Source: Ceratothoa steindachneri (taxonomy: Eukaryota > Arthropoda > Malacostraca > Isopoda > Cymothoidae). Taken from it: DNA of 64,000 nt. Location of the stretch: assembly GCA_963969495.1 (NCBI GenBank), contig OZ018317.1, positions 224,546,099 to 224,610,098 on the forward strand. The letters run 5' to 3'. Both the position numbers and the translations under genes were made by a program. This document shows positions 1 through 11,505 of this stretch, in pieces; position 1 is the stretch's first letter, and each line of letters begins with the position of its first letter. The notes beneath the pieces were generated by a model. That model saw only the letters and a list, made by a program, of their open reading frames with translations, did not search any database and was not told where the DNA came from.

Positions 1-420
1 AGCTCTATGCAAAATCTTTCCTGCGCTCCAGAGAATGAATGAGCTCTATGCCATGTAACAAAAGGATGATAGCTCTATGCCAAATTCTTCTACACCCTTC
101 AGAGAGAGAAGGAGGTATATGTCACACTAAAAAAAGGCTGAAAGTGCTCTCTGCCAAGTAAACAAAAGGATGGTAGCTCTATGCCAAATCCTTGCTAGCC
201 TCCAGAGACACATACAGGTCTATGCCACAGTAAAAAGAAGCCGAAGGTGCTCTATGCAACATTAAAATAAGGGGTAGCTCAATGCAAAATCCTCCCCACA
301 CTCCAAAGACGGAAAGAGGTCTATGTTACACTTAAAAAAGAAGGGTGATCTTTGATACTTTCCAAAAACAAGTGGCTCCATGCTAAATCATTCCTGTCCT
401 CCAAAGACGGAGAGAGGTCT
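1..420. repeat. degenerate minisatellite (AGCTCTATGC family)
   Basis: Irregular direct repeats share AGCTCTATGC, CTCCAGAGACGG and GAGGTCTATG, with A-rich spacers. The repeats continue off the left edge and stop where the LINE fragment begins near 421. No reading frame looks real here. Confidence 0.6.
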
Positions 421-1046
421 ATCATAACGGTCAGAGAACAAAAAGGTCTTCACCTTGTTCTTGAATGCTGCAATGTTTTCTAGTTTTCTGATGTTAAGTG
501 GGAAACTGTTATAAAACCTTGGAGCAGCCGATCTAAAACTTCTGAATCCAGTACTTGGTAGTACTCTAGGTTCAACCTGTAGTAAATTGACGAGTACTGA
601 TCCCACTCTCTGATGGCTGGACAACATACAGAGACTCCCTCAAGTATGATGGACATCCAGTCAGGAGCACTTGATGGGTTAACACGCAAATTTTATATTT
701 AATTCGAGCTTTGATAGGAAGCCAGTGAAACTCAATTAGTACTGGGGTAATTCATTCACAGGGTGAAATTCCCTTAATTAACCTTGCGGCTCTATTTAAC
801 AAATTTTGCAATTTTCTAATCTGAGTCTTAGGTAAATTGCAATGAATTGATTTACAATAATCAATTCTACTAATTATACAATTTATCACTAATTTTATTA
901 GAGAACTTTCATCTATATATTTTTTAATATATGCAATATTCCTCAAAGGGTAACTGACTATCCTGACCACATTACTTATTTTTGTGGGTGGGTTTTGACA
1001 GATGCTGATGACCTTTGATAGGCCCTTGTGGCTTTTGTCATCCGTG
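421..1046 (-). pseudogene. CR1/L2-group LINE reverse transcriptase, C-terminal fragment
   Basis: Read on the minus strand, three frames in series give the end of a non-LTR reverse transcriptase. First comes a stretch with ISRIDYCKSIHCNLPK and KLQNLLNRAARLIKG, then VLIEFHWLPIKARIKYKI, and finally FRSFRSAAPRFYNSFPLNIR and FKNKVKTFLF. These are the thumb and connection motifs after the catalytic palm in CR1/L2-type LINEs. The palm (YADD) and endonuclease are absent, so the copy is 5'-truncated and frameshifted at least twice. A short TATGTTATG tract near 1050 marks the upstream junction. The clade is assigned by recalled motifs. It is inert. Confidence 0.8.
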
Positions 1047-1289
1047 AAATTATGTTATGTTATGTTATATTGCCCCCTCCCCCTTCCCGGTGTACCGTAT
1101 TCTAAAAGAGACGAAAAAAAGCTCCATTCCCATTACACAAACAGAAAACAGCAGTTCTATGCCACTTACCTCCCTCTCCTGTGGGATCTGAAACAAATAT
1201 CGTGACTTGTACTCAAATGAGCCTACTCGAGCATCCTCAAGTACGTAAGTGCAAAGTTTTGTACATACATGTGTATTTTTTTATGTGTT

Positions 1290-2200
1290 TAATTAGAGTT
1301 TTTTAACTTATTATGGTTCTTTAAAGCCTTTATTTTTCGGTGTTTTAATACATAATTCTTAAAAATCTATTTTATTTGTTCAATCAATTTTTAACTATTA
1401 AAACCTTTTATATTTGGGCGTTTGAAGACTGAGATTCGTTTGAAAAATTTCTTCAGTGTCTTGCAAGGTTTTTATGGTGATTTATTATAGAAACTTCTAT
1501 TTTTTCAGCGTTTGAACGCAAGACTCTTCGAACTCGTACTTTTTACAACTCGTAGAGACTTTTGTTTTTTTACGGGGAATTTTTAATTTTTTTTGCTTTC
1601 GAATGCATAATAATATGCATGTCATTTTATTTTCTTCAATCATTTTAAAAAAAGTTTCTAATCCTGATTTTTGGGCGGCGTTTGAAGATTAGTATTCTTA
1701 AAAAATCTGTCATTTGTTCAGTGTCATATGTTTTTTGTGATTTATTTTAAAAACTTCTAATTTTAGGTTGTTGAATGCTGGTAGCCTTTTAAAACTTTTA
1801 TTAATTTAATCTCTTTATTAAAAAATTGACACGGTGATTTAAAATCTTTATCCTTTGGTATAGGACTGCATAAGTATTTATTCATTTGTTTTTTTTATTT
1901 ATTTAATCACTTTTTGAACAAGTTTTTAATGATGATTTAAAAACTTTTATTTTTACCGTTTGAAGATTGGATTTTGAGACTATATTTTGGTTTTAGAAAG
2001 AATAATTTTATCTATTAAATCTTTTATTATTTTTTAATCTTTTTTTTAGTAAGTTTTAATGGTCATTTAAAAACTCAGTTTTCGGCGTATGAAGACATAA
2101 TTTTCTACACAAAAATTCTTTTATTTGTTAAATAGTATTTACTAAGTTTTTAAGGCATATTTTAAAACATTTTTATTTCGGTTTTTAAATCATTGTATTC
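1290..2200. repeat. AT-rich degenerate tandem repeat, unit about 90 bp
   Basis: The motif GCGTTTGAAGA and variants recur near 1420, 1508, 1678, 1957 and 2084. Each is followed by TTATTTGTT and GTGATTTAAAAACTT. Spacing is near 90 bp or multiples of it. The repeat is strongly diverged and has no coding potential. Confidence 0.6.
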
Positions 2201-2204
2201 CTTT

Positions 2205-3890
2205 AAATCGCTCCCACCCCAATTTGTATGTACTCCATCTTGTACGTATTCAGATTGACTCCTATGTACGTACCCTCGTAGTCTCATATTATGTACATAT
2301 TGTTACATTTTTCTTAATTTGCGGCGTCTTATTGTATTCATTGCGTCATATTTGCACCACCCTGTTGTCTGTATACTCTTATTATTTTGTTTCCAAGTGT
2401 TGTGTATATCGTTGCATTTCCTTCCTTTTGCACCATCCTGTTATTTGTCGACAAAAAAGCGGGAAACCAACGAGGGAATCCATGCCGAAAAGTTTTTTTA
2501 GAAAAGTGGGGAAGTTGGGGAAGTGAAAATATGTAGAAAGTATACACCCATCTAACCTACTCAATTAAAATATATCCTCTGCAGGTGATGAGGAAAGGAG
2601 GGTACGTAATCGTTTGCTTTTTGAGCGAACTTGCCCCCTTCCCCTCCAGCTATTTAACTCCCGGAGAGACTGGGTCGTTTGCTTCCAACAGATTTTCTTG
2701 TTTTCATCAATTTTTGTTACTATTCGTTCTTAAGAAATTAAAATATCTCTTAAGCTCACCAACCCTTTTTTCTCTCATTCTTACCCCCACCCCAAGGAAT
2801 TTAACCTCTTCCCAACCTTTCACTCGAAAGGTAAAAAATATACCTGCAACATGGGCTTTCAACGCGTCGTGAACATGTTTTATTCCTTCGCGCGCTTTTT
2901 TGGCCGATTCGCTGATGAACTGAGACTGCGATAGGCTAGCATTCATTCACGCGCCAAAAGTGAGAGGGATGACTCTCCGGAGAACCTGACCTTGATTTAC
3001 TGGGGGAGGGGAAGGGGTACGGGGAAAAGGAACGGTTGTGGGAAACGGTCTGACGGGGAGGAGGAATACTGAAGGGACTTGACAGGTGTGTACGTGCAAA
3101 AGGCAAACCGACGTTGAACACATGCACACACGGGCATTGAAGGGCAGTGACTCGATTATCTGTATTTCGACCTCTGTTTAGGGATTAACGTTTATACGTT
3201 GTACACCTGGGTTCACACTCGTGCACATGAACGCGCGCAGCTCTCACCTCCCCCCCCTAACTTGTTTAAACTTGACATTTGGTTCAGTCAAGGGTCTCCT
3301 CTCAACTTGAGTTCACGAGCGGAGACACTTGTTGACCTACACCATATTTGTCCTTCCTCAATCCATCTTTCCTATTTCGCACACCGCCCTTCATTTTATC
3401 ACATTCAGTGTTTTTCTTCCCAGAATAGGACGAAATTGCCATTAGTTATTAACAGCTTATTTATTTTGTTTGGCCTGCGAAATGGCGTTTTTCCATTAAT
3501 ACCAGAGTAAACCCCACCCACATACCTCCCGCCCGAAAAAAAAATCGGTTTTTTTGTTTGTTTACTCTTTCTTTCTTTCCTAGGAAGCCTGCCGACACCA
3601 GACGCTTGGATCTAGGCGAGTACTTTCAGTTTTTTATTTTCACTTTCAATTTCAAGATGGCCGCCGGTGACGTCAGGCTCCGCGTGATGTCATCATACAG
3701 AGAAAACGAAGACGAGACATGATTTATTGGACGGTCTGCTCATTAACAAGTGTCAAATGTACTAAGCTGCCTGACGATGAGGAAGAGGATTACAAGAGTT
3801 TCAGGAAGTGGTTCGTTCACTAAGGGTTCACAGATCTCAAAGCTACAAACATGAATTTATTCCCGTCTAACCGCTTAGGTGAGAATGTCT
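2205..3890. other. no recognisable gene or repeat
   Basis: Mixed-composition sequence with short C-rich and G-rich runs. Open frames of 60-100 codons occur on both strands, but they overlap, have low-complexity composition and match no family I recognise. It would lie downstream of exon 4 of the minus-strand gene. I saw no convincing further exon with splice sites here. Confidence 0.4.
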
Positions 3891-3894
3891 ATGT

Positions 3895-4000
3895 CACAAA
3901 GAGGTGACTGATGCCCCAAAGAGGACCGGAACCTAGTGCCCTCGGGCTCACCAGCGATTGTCATACTGACCTTTATGTCTATTTTATTACCCGGTCGGGG
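3895..4000 (+). repeat. dispersed repeat family R2, 3' part
   Basis: Shares the block CAGCGATTGTCAT.CTGA followed by CTTTATGT..ATTT and CGGTCGGG with two longer copies at 48825-49165 and 53565-53885. Only the 3' third of the family is preserved here. Confidence 0.55.
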
Positions 4001-4556
4001 ATCCTCCTGGATAAAGGAAGGTTGGCGAACCATTACTTACTATGGTGACATCGGGTGGGAATTAGTTACGAGGGATGACGGCGCGCCCACCCTGATTTCC
4101 CCACCCATCATTCTATGTTCGGTACGAATCTCAGCCCAAGAATGACACTAATTAAGGTCCCTGTCGTCACGGTATCAACATATCGTGCTTGGCGCTGTGC
4201 CACATGATACCACGGACAGCTATTGATTATTCCTTAATAAATTAAACACTGTCACGATTTCTGTCACGTAACCTTTTATGATGAGAGATTAAGAAAATAG
4301 AGGGAGAAAAGAAATGGGTGGATGAATACAGAAGAGTTTTTTGCACATACACACATCATCCACAGATGCAGCAGCGTCCAACCCAACTCGTACACTCGAT
4401 GCCAAGCAAAGAGATCGGTAAATATTTAAAGAGCGGAGAGGGGCGGTCACACGAGAAAGGGACAGGGATAAAACAGACGGTTGTGATAGACCAGAGACAG
4501 ACAAAAGTGTGGAAGAGAGACACAAATGAAACAGAAGCGGCTGGTATACAAGAGAC

Positions 4557-4567
4557 AGAGAGAGAGA

Positions 4568-4618
<51 letters not shown>
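4557..4618. repeat. (GA)n microsatellite
   Basis: Nearly pure GA dinucleotide run ending in GACA repeats. It starts about 20 bp beyond the donor site of exon 4 of the minus-strand gene, so it lies at the very start of the following intron. Confidence 0.95.
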
Positions 4619-4619
<1 letters not shown>

Positions 4620-4639
4620 GACAGACAGAGGCGTCTTAC

Positions 4640-4733
4640 CGCAGACGTAGAGCGACGGGTTGCAGGCGTTGATGAATTCCATGACTTGGCAGCCCGACGG
4701 GGGCGCCGCGCAGGCCTTCCAGTAGCACGTCAC
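4640..4733 (-). CDS. exon 4 of secreted VWC-like cysteine-rich protein gene (partial gene)
   Basis: A 94-bp GC-rich exon in AT-rich surroundings. On the minus strand it is bounded by an acceptor (TTTGTTCGCAG before 4733) and a donor (GTAAGAC after 4640). It enters in phase 0 and leaves in phase 1, giving 31 codons. They include TCYWKACAAPPSGC, then NAC and YVC, for five cysteines. Joined in frame to exon 3 (9724-9830), it completes most of a von Willebrand factor type C-like pattern: CxxCxC, then CxxxxC, then PPxxC. The canonical final CC..C pair is not seen and may lie in the next exon, outside the window. VWC modules are extracellular and often bind TGF-beta-type ligands or matrix; the role here is unknown. 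Confidence 0.8.
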
Positions 4734-4799
4734 CTGCGAACAAAGAGTGTCATAAGGTCTACTGAGGGACAAGGGTGCCAGGAGTCCAATTTATACACA

Positions 4800-5170
4800 A
4801 GGATAAGTGGCATTTAGGGATAATGGTGGTAAGATTAAAATTCAGGGATGAAGGTGCAATGAGAGTGCAATTTAGGGATAATTGCGCCATGAGAATACCA
4901 ATTAGCGATGAGATCAGCGGCGGCATTTAGGGATAAGTTGGGTAGGATTGTCATTTAGGACTACAAGTGCCGTCTGTGTCATTTAGGGATAAAAGCATCA
5001 TTTAGTGATAAGGGTTAGATTTGTGCCATTTTGGGATAGGGATGACTGATAGATCATTTTGACGAAGTGTGACAGTAGCCATTTAATAATAAGGGTGCCA
5101 CGACGGCTATTTAAGGATAATTGTGCCTTGGAAGGCCATAATGGGATAAAGAGGTAACCCACATTCATCC
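4800..5170. repeat. degenerate minisatellite (ATTTAGGGATAA family)
   Basis: CATTTAGGGATAA and GTGCCAT recur about every 30-45 bp with heavy divergence. The array sits in intron 3 just upstream of exon 4 in gene orientation. Confidence 0.65.
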
Positions 5171-6840
5171 CATTAACCCCCCCCCCCTCCCCTCTTCATT
5201 TTTTGATTTAGGGTTGCCATGACAGCGACAAACATTTGGCAATGATTCTCCCTTTTTTCACCCCAACATTCTTCAGCCACCTAAATGGCACCGGCGCTCC
5301 AAATAGTCCCCCCCTCACATTTTTATTTCTTCTAACTTCACCAATTTCGCAACAACCCTCTTTCTCTCACGCGCGAATCTCGTCATTTCGGTATTAAATA
5401 AGCAAACAAACAGACTCATACATACAAATACATACACAAACAAATAAATGCATTGGTAAATAAAAAAAAAACGTGCGACGGGGCCTTTCACACCGAAGTT
5501 CCCCAACTCTTAAACTTGGGACCCCACAATCCTAATTACCCCTAACATCTATACGGCGGGGGTCGGGGGGGGGGGAAGGCATGAAAGGAGGATCAGGGTG
5601 GCGGGGTAGTCTCACTCCTTTCAAAGATCCGATGACCTCGTGACTTAATTCGACGGACATCTGTTTCGACGCGCGCGCGCGTGTGTGTGTGCGTATTATG
5701 TGAAAGAGTGTGCGTGGTATGAAATGTCCTTTCACTGTAATGGCAGAGAACGGGGGTAAAGAGGGAGGGGGGGGGTCGGAAGAGTGAGAGTGAAATTCGA
5801 TGAGGGTAAGACCCGTATAGTGTGTGCATATAGATACACAAAAATGCGGGCATGTATGTATCAGCGTGTACACGAATATGTATGTGTGTGAAGTTTATCT
5901 TGGTGGAGGACCTACAGCTTGCCTTGAGGTTCGTCAAGTCGAACTTTATGGGGCCCTATCCTACTATTAACCACTGAGTATGTGGCTTAATTGAGTTAAA
6001 GCAGGAATCAGTATTACCGGTCTACACGTCTTAGCCACGTGTACGGGAAATGGATTTACACGTGACTGTTCATTAAAAAAGGATTGAGAGCGTGGGACCT
6101 TTCATTTCAATAAACAATAAATGCACACACACACACACACTCACGCACATACACATAACTTACTCCTTTGTCTTTCAACACCTAAGGAGGAATAGTGTGT
6201 GAAAGATTTCCAGATGCATTTGTAAATGGTGGGAGACTTTATACATTGCCAAATAAAATTACAGAACATATGGTTTCCGCAACACACACATACACACACA
6301 CACAACACAAACATAAATACGCAGGAAAACATATATTTGTATGTATATATGTCTATAACTATACAAATACACACCCATACACAGAAGCCGCCGTCTACTC
6401 CAAGGAGACGTTAAGAACGAGTATAAACGAGGAAGAGGACGACTTCTGCAGAATGGTCAGTAAATTAGTAAATTCGGTCACACCCAGGCGTGGAGCAGAA
6501 AGATGTGTGGGTTGGATACATTATTCTATAACTTACACTCACATAATTATGAAAAAGATGTATAAAATAGATGCTAAGCAGATGGAGGAAGTTGATTGCT
6601 TTCGTTATTCTTAAAAAAAGACAACTTGAAAGGATGAGGAGAATGGCAAATAAATGAAGAGTCCAGGAATTGCACATTTAATTCTCAACTTGAAAATAGA
6701 TTTAATGAATAGGGTGTTCAAAGAGTGGATGTGTGTGAGAAAGAGAAGAGAGTGTGAATATGAGAGAAGCGTGTGAGTGTTTGAGAAATAAAGATTGAGA
6801 AAGATATTGGGAGAGTGAAAGAGTGAGAGAGTATATACAC
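5171..6840. other. intron 3 sequence, no gene; short CA and G-rich tracts
   Basis: Contains (CA)n near 6124-6140 and 6289-6304, a GT/GC alternating run near 5670-5690 and G runs near 5560-5575 and 5765-5775. Open frames on both strands are low complexity. No element is recognised. Confidence 0.4.

Positions 6841-6841
<1 letters not shown>

Positions 6842-6884
<43 letters not shown>
6842..6884. repeat. (GA)n microsatellite
   Basis: Pure GA run lying beyond the 3' end of the minus-strand CR1 fragment at 6990-7598. Confidence 0.95.
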
Positions 6885-6885
<1 letters not shown>

Positions 6886-6989
6886 ACAACAAGGAGTAAC
6901 AACAAGAAAAGAAGGTACCCTAGGAGACCTTACGGTCCATTCAAAGAGGGTACCTTTGGACTAGCAATCGAGCGGGCACAAGGCTGCTC

Positions 6990-7598
6990 AATTGTTTTGC
7001 GTCCCTAAACGGCCACTTTTCAAGACCTTGTCTAGTCTTGACTTGAACTGGTCAACAGATTCACTGTTGACAACTTCCACTGGAAGTGCGTTCCACACAC
7101 CACAGATACTGTAGGTGAAAAAATTTCCACACAGATTGCGGTTGTAACGCTTCAGTTCAAGTTTGAAGCCGTGATTGCGCGTTCTGTTCTCACTCAGTGT
7201 GAAAATATCCCGGTAGTCAACATTGTCGAACCCTCGAAGTATTTTGAAAACTTCGATGAGCTGACCACGCAGTCTACGGGTTTCCAACGAGAACAGAGCT
7301 AATTCCCTTAGTGTATCCTCATAACTTTTATGTCGGATAGAGGGAATCAGCTTGATTGCCCTGGCTTGTACGCGTTCCAATCTCGCGATGTCCTTTCGAA
7401 AAGAAGGACTCCAAAATTGTACGGCATACTCCAGGTGCGGTCGGACAAGTGAGTTGTACAGGCACAGTACAATCTCCTGGTTCCGATAACCAAACTGGCG
7501 CTTAATATAGCCTAGCATCCTTTGGGCCTTTTTCTCCGCCTCAATGCACTGTTTCGAGAACTTGAGGTCACTAAGAGATGGTCTGGGCGATATACGAG
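6990..7598 (-). pseudogene. CR1-clade LINE reverse transcriptase C-terminus
   Basis: About 200 codons are open on the minus strand. They carry the CR1 signature LYNSLVRPHLEYAVQFWSP, then LERVQARAIKLIP, LETRRLRGQLIEVFKILRG, TRNHGFKLELKRYNRN, VWNALPVEVV and FKSRLDKVL. This is the palm end, thumb and C-terminal tail of the enzyme. The catalytic FADD and the endonuclease are missing, so the copy is 5'-truncated. Its truncated 5' end abuts the (TA)n tract at 7599-7662. The frame is intact over this stretch, so this is one of the younger LINE fragments in the window. A far more decayed relative lies at 8870-9220 on the other strand. Confidence 0.88.

Positions 7599-7662
<64 letters not shown>
7599..7662. 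repeat. (TA)n microsatellite
   Basis: Uninterrupted TA run of about 64 bp directly against the truncated 5' end of the CR1 fragment. Confidence 0.97.
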
Positions 7663-7664
<2 letters not shown>

Positions 7665-7799
7665 AAATAAAGAGAGAAGGAGAGTTACAAGGAAAAGAAG
7701 TACCTCAAAGGCCTTGCAGCCCATGTCGAGGAGGCAATTTTTGTGGTTTCGATTAGAGAGAGTGGGAAAAGCGAGAGAGAAAGACCAATAAATATAGCA

Positions 7800-8060
7800 C
7801 TATTTCCGATAATTCTATTAATTAGATTCTTTCTTTTTTTCCCCAAAATTGAGCACTGGATTTCACCATTCCAATAAGTGGAGAACTGGATTTCATCAGC
7901 CCAATAAATGGAACACTAGATTTCACCCGCCCAATAAATGGAGTACTCCGTTCGAATAAATATAGCTATTCTACCTAGGCCAATAAACAGAGCACTACCT
8001 TTTCGCAACCCAATAAATTTAGCGCCCCTGACTAGCCACTAGTTTGGGCGCTCTTCCTCC
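7800..8060. repeat. degenerate minisatellite (CCAATAAATGGAG family)
   Basis: CCAATAAATGGAGCACT and GGATTTCACC alternate every 35-40 bp across about seven diverged units. Confidence 0.7.
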
Positions 8061-8339
8061 ACATCTCAATAAATGGAGAACTGCTTATGACGGGCCCACT
8101 AAACATCGCGTCCCTCCCCTCCCACGAATCGTGAGTGACCCCTATTTAACACATGTGGGTAATCGAGCTTGAATCTTATGGCGAAAAGGGAGCTTTCCAT
8201 TTCCGTACTATTGAGGAGAGGGTGGCAAAAGAGCGCCCTCTTAAATGTGCAGTATGATCGTCCTGACCGCTGGTATCTCCCTGAACTTTGACCGCTGCCC
8301 AAAAGGTTTCTTACCCTTCATTGAACTTTCATAAGAAAC

Positions 8340-8705
8340 CAGAATACTTCCACCCCACTCTCTCTTCCTCTCGCTCTCGTTCTCTCCCTCCCTTTCTTTC
8401 GCGATCTCTCTCCTTCTCCCTTGCATTCGCGATCTTTCCCACTCTTTCCATCTCCCCCTCTCTCGCGATCTCTCTCCTACTCTCTCATCTCCCTTTCTCT
8501 CTCTGTCTGACCCTCTTCATATCTCTCCCTCTTCTTTGTTCACTCGTCTTCTCCCTTTCTCTATTGCTCTCTCCATTTCAATATCTTTCCCTGTATCTAT
8601 CTCCATATCCCTGTCGAACTGTCTCCCTTTATCTCTCTTCATGTCTCCCTTTATATATCTCTCCCTTTCTCCTTTTATCTCTCTGTCTCACTCTCTTTAT
8701 TTACC
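8340..8705. repeat. CT-rich low-complexity tract
   Basis: Almost entirely C and T on the plus strand, built of CTCTCTCCCTTTCT-like words. Long frames here are composition artefacts. A second such tract lies at about 9480-9720, just beyond the exon 3 donor. Confidence 0.9.
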
Positions 8706-8869
8706 AGGTGGCTACTTGGTCCTCGCAGTGGGATTCGCCATTAAATCAAGAAAAATGAAAAATAATTCAGATTGGCATTAAATATCCCAGAGCTGAATAC
8801 AAGTTATTTGACACAACATGTACATATAAGGCAATAATGTGACCCCAAATAGATACTGTGAACAAGTTT

Positions 8870-9220
8870 AGTCAACTTATTTGAGAAAAGTTATTGAAAA
8901 ATTAGAAAAAGTCCAAGCCATGGCCACAAAACTAATCCCATCTATAAGAAACCGCAATTATGAAACGCGACTAAAAAGGTTTAACATATTCAGATTAGAA
9001 ACTAGACGTAAAAGAGGACAATTAATTGAGTTTTAATTTTTTTGAGAGGAATAGAAAATGTGAACCATTCAATCTAGTTTGAAATTATTAAAAATTCCCC
9101 ACGTAAGAAGTAAAACTTGTTCTTAGGCTATTTAGAACAAAATAGTTAATGTGTGGAACAATTTGTTGGAGGAAATTGTTTCTAGTAATAGCGTAGAAAA
9201 ATTTGAATAATTGTTAAAGT
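8870..9220 (+). pseudogene. decayed CR1-clade LINE fragment
   Basis: Plus-strand frames with many stops still show EKLEKVQAMATKLIPSIRN, FNIFRLETRRKRGQLIE and, later, VNVWNNLLEEIVSSNSVEKF. These align with the thumb region of the CR1 copy at 6990-7598, but in the opposite orientation and much more diverged. It covers roughly 110 residues and is inert. Confidence 0.78.
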
Positions 9221-9723
9221 TATCAGAAACTCATAGTATTGAAATTTGAATTCAAAAGACGGTACCAAATTATTCCTTTAGTATCCAAATTCCTTGGTAT
9301 TTTTTCATATTTCCATACCAACTGTAATGGGTGAGAGAACTTCGTCTTTACTGTCACTTTTCTCATACTCTTGACATAAAATAATATAGATCAGACTGGT
9401 TACGGTCCGTCCCCCAAAAGGCACCTTCTCGTTAAGCGTCGTAAGGTTCATACATTTCTTGTAACTCCCTGTAACACACCCTTTTCTCTCTCTCTCTCTC
9501 TCTGCTGTCTGTCTCTCTCCTACCCCCCCCCCATCTCTCTCTCTATCTCCCGCACACACACACACACTTTCCTTTCCCCTCTCTTATAACGCCTCTTTAC
9601 TCTCTCATGGACAATTTCTCTTCCCCTCTCTTACAACACCTCTTTCCTCTCTCTCCTTTACCTTCTTCTTTATTTCTCCCTCTCTTCTACACCTCTTTAT
9701 TCTCTCTCTATCTCCTCTCTTAC

Positions 9724-9830
9724 CTGTGCTTGATAGCAGATGCAGTAGTGACAGGGGTGGTCCTTGGGTATAGCCGTTTCGCTCGGGTATGTCTCTCCAT
9801 CTACGACGCATGCGCCCCGCTCGTCGCTCT
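9724..9830 (-). CDS. exon 3 of secreted VWC-like cysteine-rich protein gene
   Basis: A 107-bp exon on the minus strand with acceptor GTTGTTCGCAG before 9830 and donor GTAAGAG after 9724. It enters in phase 1, completing a Glu codon begun by exon 2, and ends in phase 0. The 35 full codons include GACVVDGETYPSETAIPKDH and PCHYCICYQAQ. That is the first half of a VWC module: a lone Cys, the D/G turn, the IP..DPC-like step, then CxxCxC. The next residues, from exon 4, continue in frame at VTCYWKAC. The acceptor could also be read two bases on, at AGAG, but only the chosen one keeps phase with exon 2. A CT-rich tract follows the donor. Confidence 0.82.
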
Positions 9831-9889
9831 CTGCGAACAACGACACATAGTTTATAAACACTCATTTAGATAACCATAACGAGGCATAT

Positions 9890-10180
9890 CCTACGGCGTT
9901 ATGCTAAGTCGAGTTACGATGGGTTATGGTAGTTTAGGTCTTGTTAAATTAGATTAAATTTGGTTAGGCTGGATTAAGTTATATTAATCTATTTTGTTTA
10001 GGGTGGTTTTAATTAGTGTTTATTAAGTTTAGGTTAGGTTAGTTATGTTAAGTGAGTTTAAGTTATTGCATGCGTAGGGACTTGAATTTTGCAGTGGAGT
10101 TAGATGTATGTATGGTGACTCGGTTAGATTAGGTTAAGTTTGGCTTAGTTTTGGTGGGTAAATGTATGTTGGGATGGATA
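9890..10180. repeat. degenerate TTAGG-like tract
   Basis: GGTTAGGTTAG, GTTAAGT, GATTAAGTT and similar words dominate. They resemble decayed arthropod telomere-type (TTAGG)n or a simple GTTA-rich repeat. A shorter similar patch lies near 40078-40125 and a (GGTA)-rich one near 37020-37080. Confidence 0.45.
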
Positions 10181-10549
10181 CAGTTAGTTATTTATGTTTG
10201 GTATGATGTGATTAGCTATCGTGAGCCGTAGCATATCTGTATTCGGTTGGGTGGAATAAACTCGAGATGGATGTGCAGTAGAGGTACATTCTTGCCGCGA
10301 CAAATCTTGTGGCCTGTGGGTTGCAGCGCAGGATTTCGTGTCAAGGAGGACTGCTATTTGGGAGGAGGCGGAAATTCTCTTCGCTACTGGAGTGTGTTGA
10401 TGTACGAGGCTGGGTCGTACGAATGAACTCGAACAAGTAACTGGACTAACCACGTGTAAGCCTTCCATCCCTCGCCTGCTTGAGCAATATTCGGGGCTAC
10501 GAGTGAACACTGTCAACATCGATGATGTTCAGGCACATGGCTATGAACA

Positions 10550-10850
10550 ATCACGAGGTGGGTAGGAGGTGTGACGTCACATGGAATTCCAATGGGGCGA
10601 GTGACGTTGTATAGGACGGTACTCGGGCGTACGACTTCATGTGTTTGCCCATGGATGTGCATGGCACTCCACTGGGGAGGATGGCATCATATGATATCCT
10701 ATTGGCGCCTATTGTGTCGTATGGAATCCCACTGGGGCACAGGGTAGCCCCATGGGGGCATAGGATATCGAGTGATATACCACTGGGGCGTGATACGTCA
10801 TATGGCTGCCCACCGAAGCGTGGGACGTTATATGGCACTCCATCAGGTTC
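10550..10850. repeat. degenerate minisatellite (CCACTGGGGCG family)
   Basis: Words such as CCACTGGGGC, CGTCATATGG and GGCACTCC recur every 30-33 bp for about nine units. Open frames on both strands follow this periodicity and are not taken as genes. Confidence 0.65.
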
Positions 10851-11505
10851 CCTATGTCCCTTTCCCTTTTTTGTGACCCGCCAGGTGGTTGCGCAGAAAG
10901 GGGGGTGGGCAGTTTGAGTGGATGGGGATGGGGAAGGTTGGGTAATAAGACCCCCCTCCTACTCGTAGCTGAGTGGAGGGAATGCATTCTAAAGAGCCAT
11001 CCTTTCCATCGGTGGCACTCGAAAGTGCCTCCTCACTCACTCACCCCCAACCCCTATCCCCTCCTTGAGCGGGAAGGATAGGGTGGGAGCGAATGGTTGT
11101 TGAAAGTACAGCGGGGAAGGAGGGGGGTGATAAGGCCACATCTATGTACCTATCTATTGAAACTACAGTTCAAATGATAGATAAATCTTATCTTTGGAAC
11201 CTGGCACTGAGGTGCCCCTTTGAACCCTTCCAATGCCCCCAACCCCTGACACAAGCCCCATACCCATCAAGCCTTCTCATTGTTCCCTCCCATACATTTA
11301 CATCTGCCTATCTGAAGGCCCCCTCCTTGGTGCCCTCCTCACGTCCTCTCCCCTCACTATGGTTGAGAACCCCGATTGTAGTCCTACCAACACCGCTCTA
11401 CTTGATCGTGTCAGATGCGACATGGGCGACGATGCTGCAGCTGACATCTTGAGAATTGTGTGCCCTTCTGGTTCCAAGGCCTGCAGGAGTATCTGCGGCT
11501 ATATA

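Noticed and set aside
8288..8758. 156-codon Ser/Leu-rich plus-strand ORF
   Set aside because: Composition artefact of the CT-rich tract.
9890..10180. Interstitial telomere
   Set aside because: Only scattered GGTTAGG words and no run of exact TTAGG units, so it is listed only as a degenerate GTTA-rich tract.
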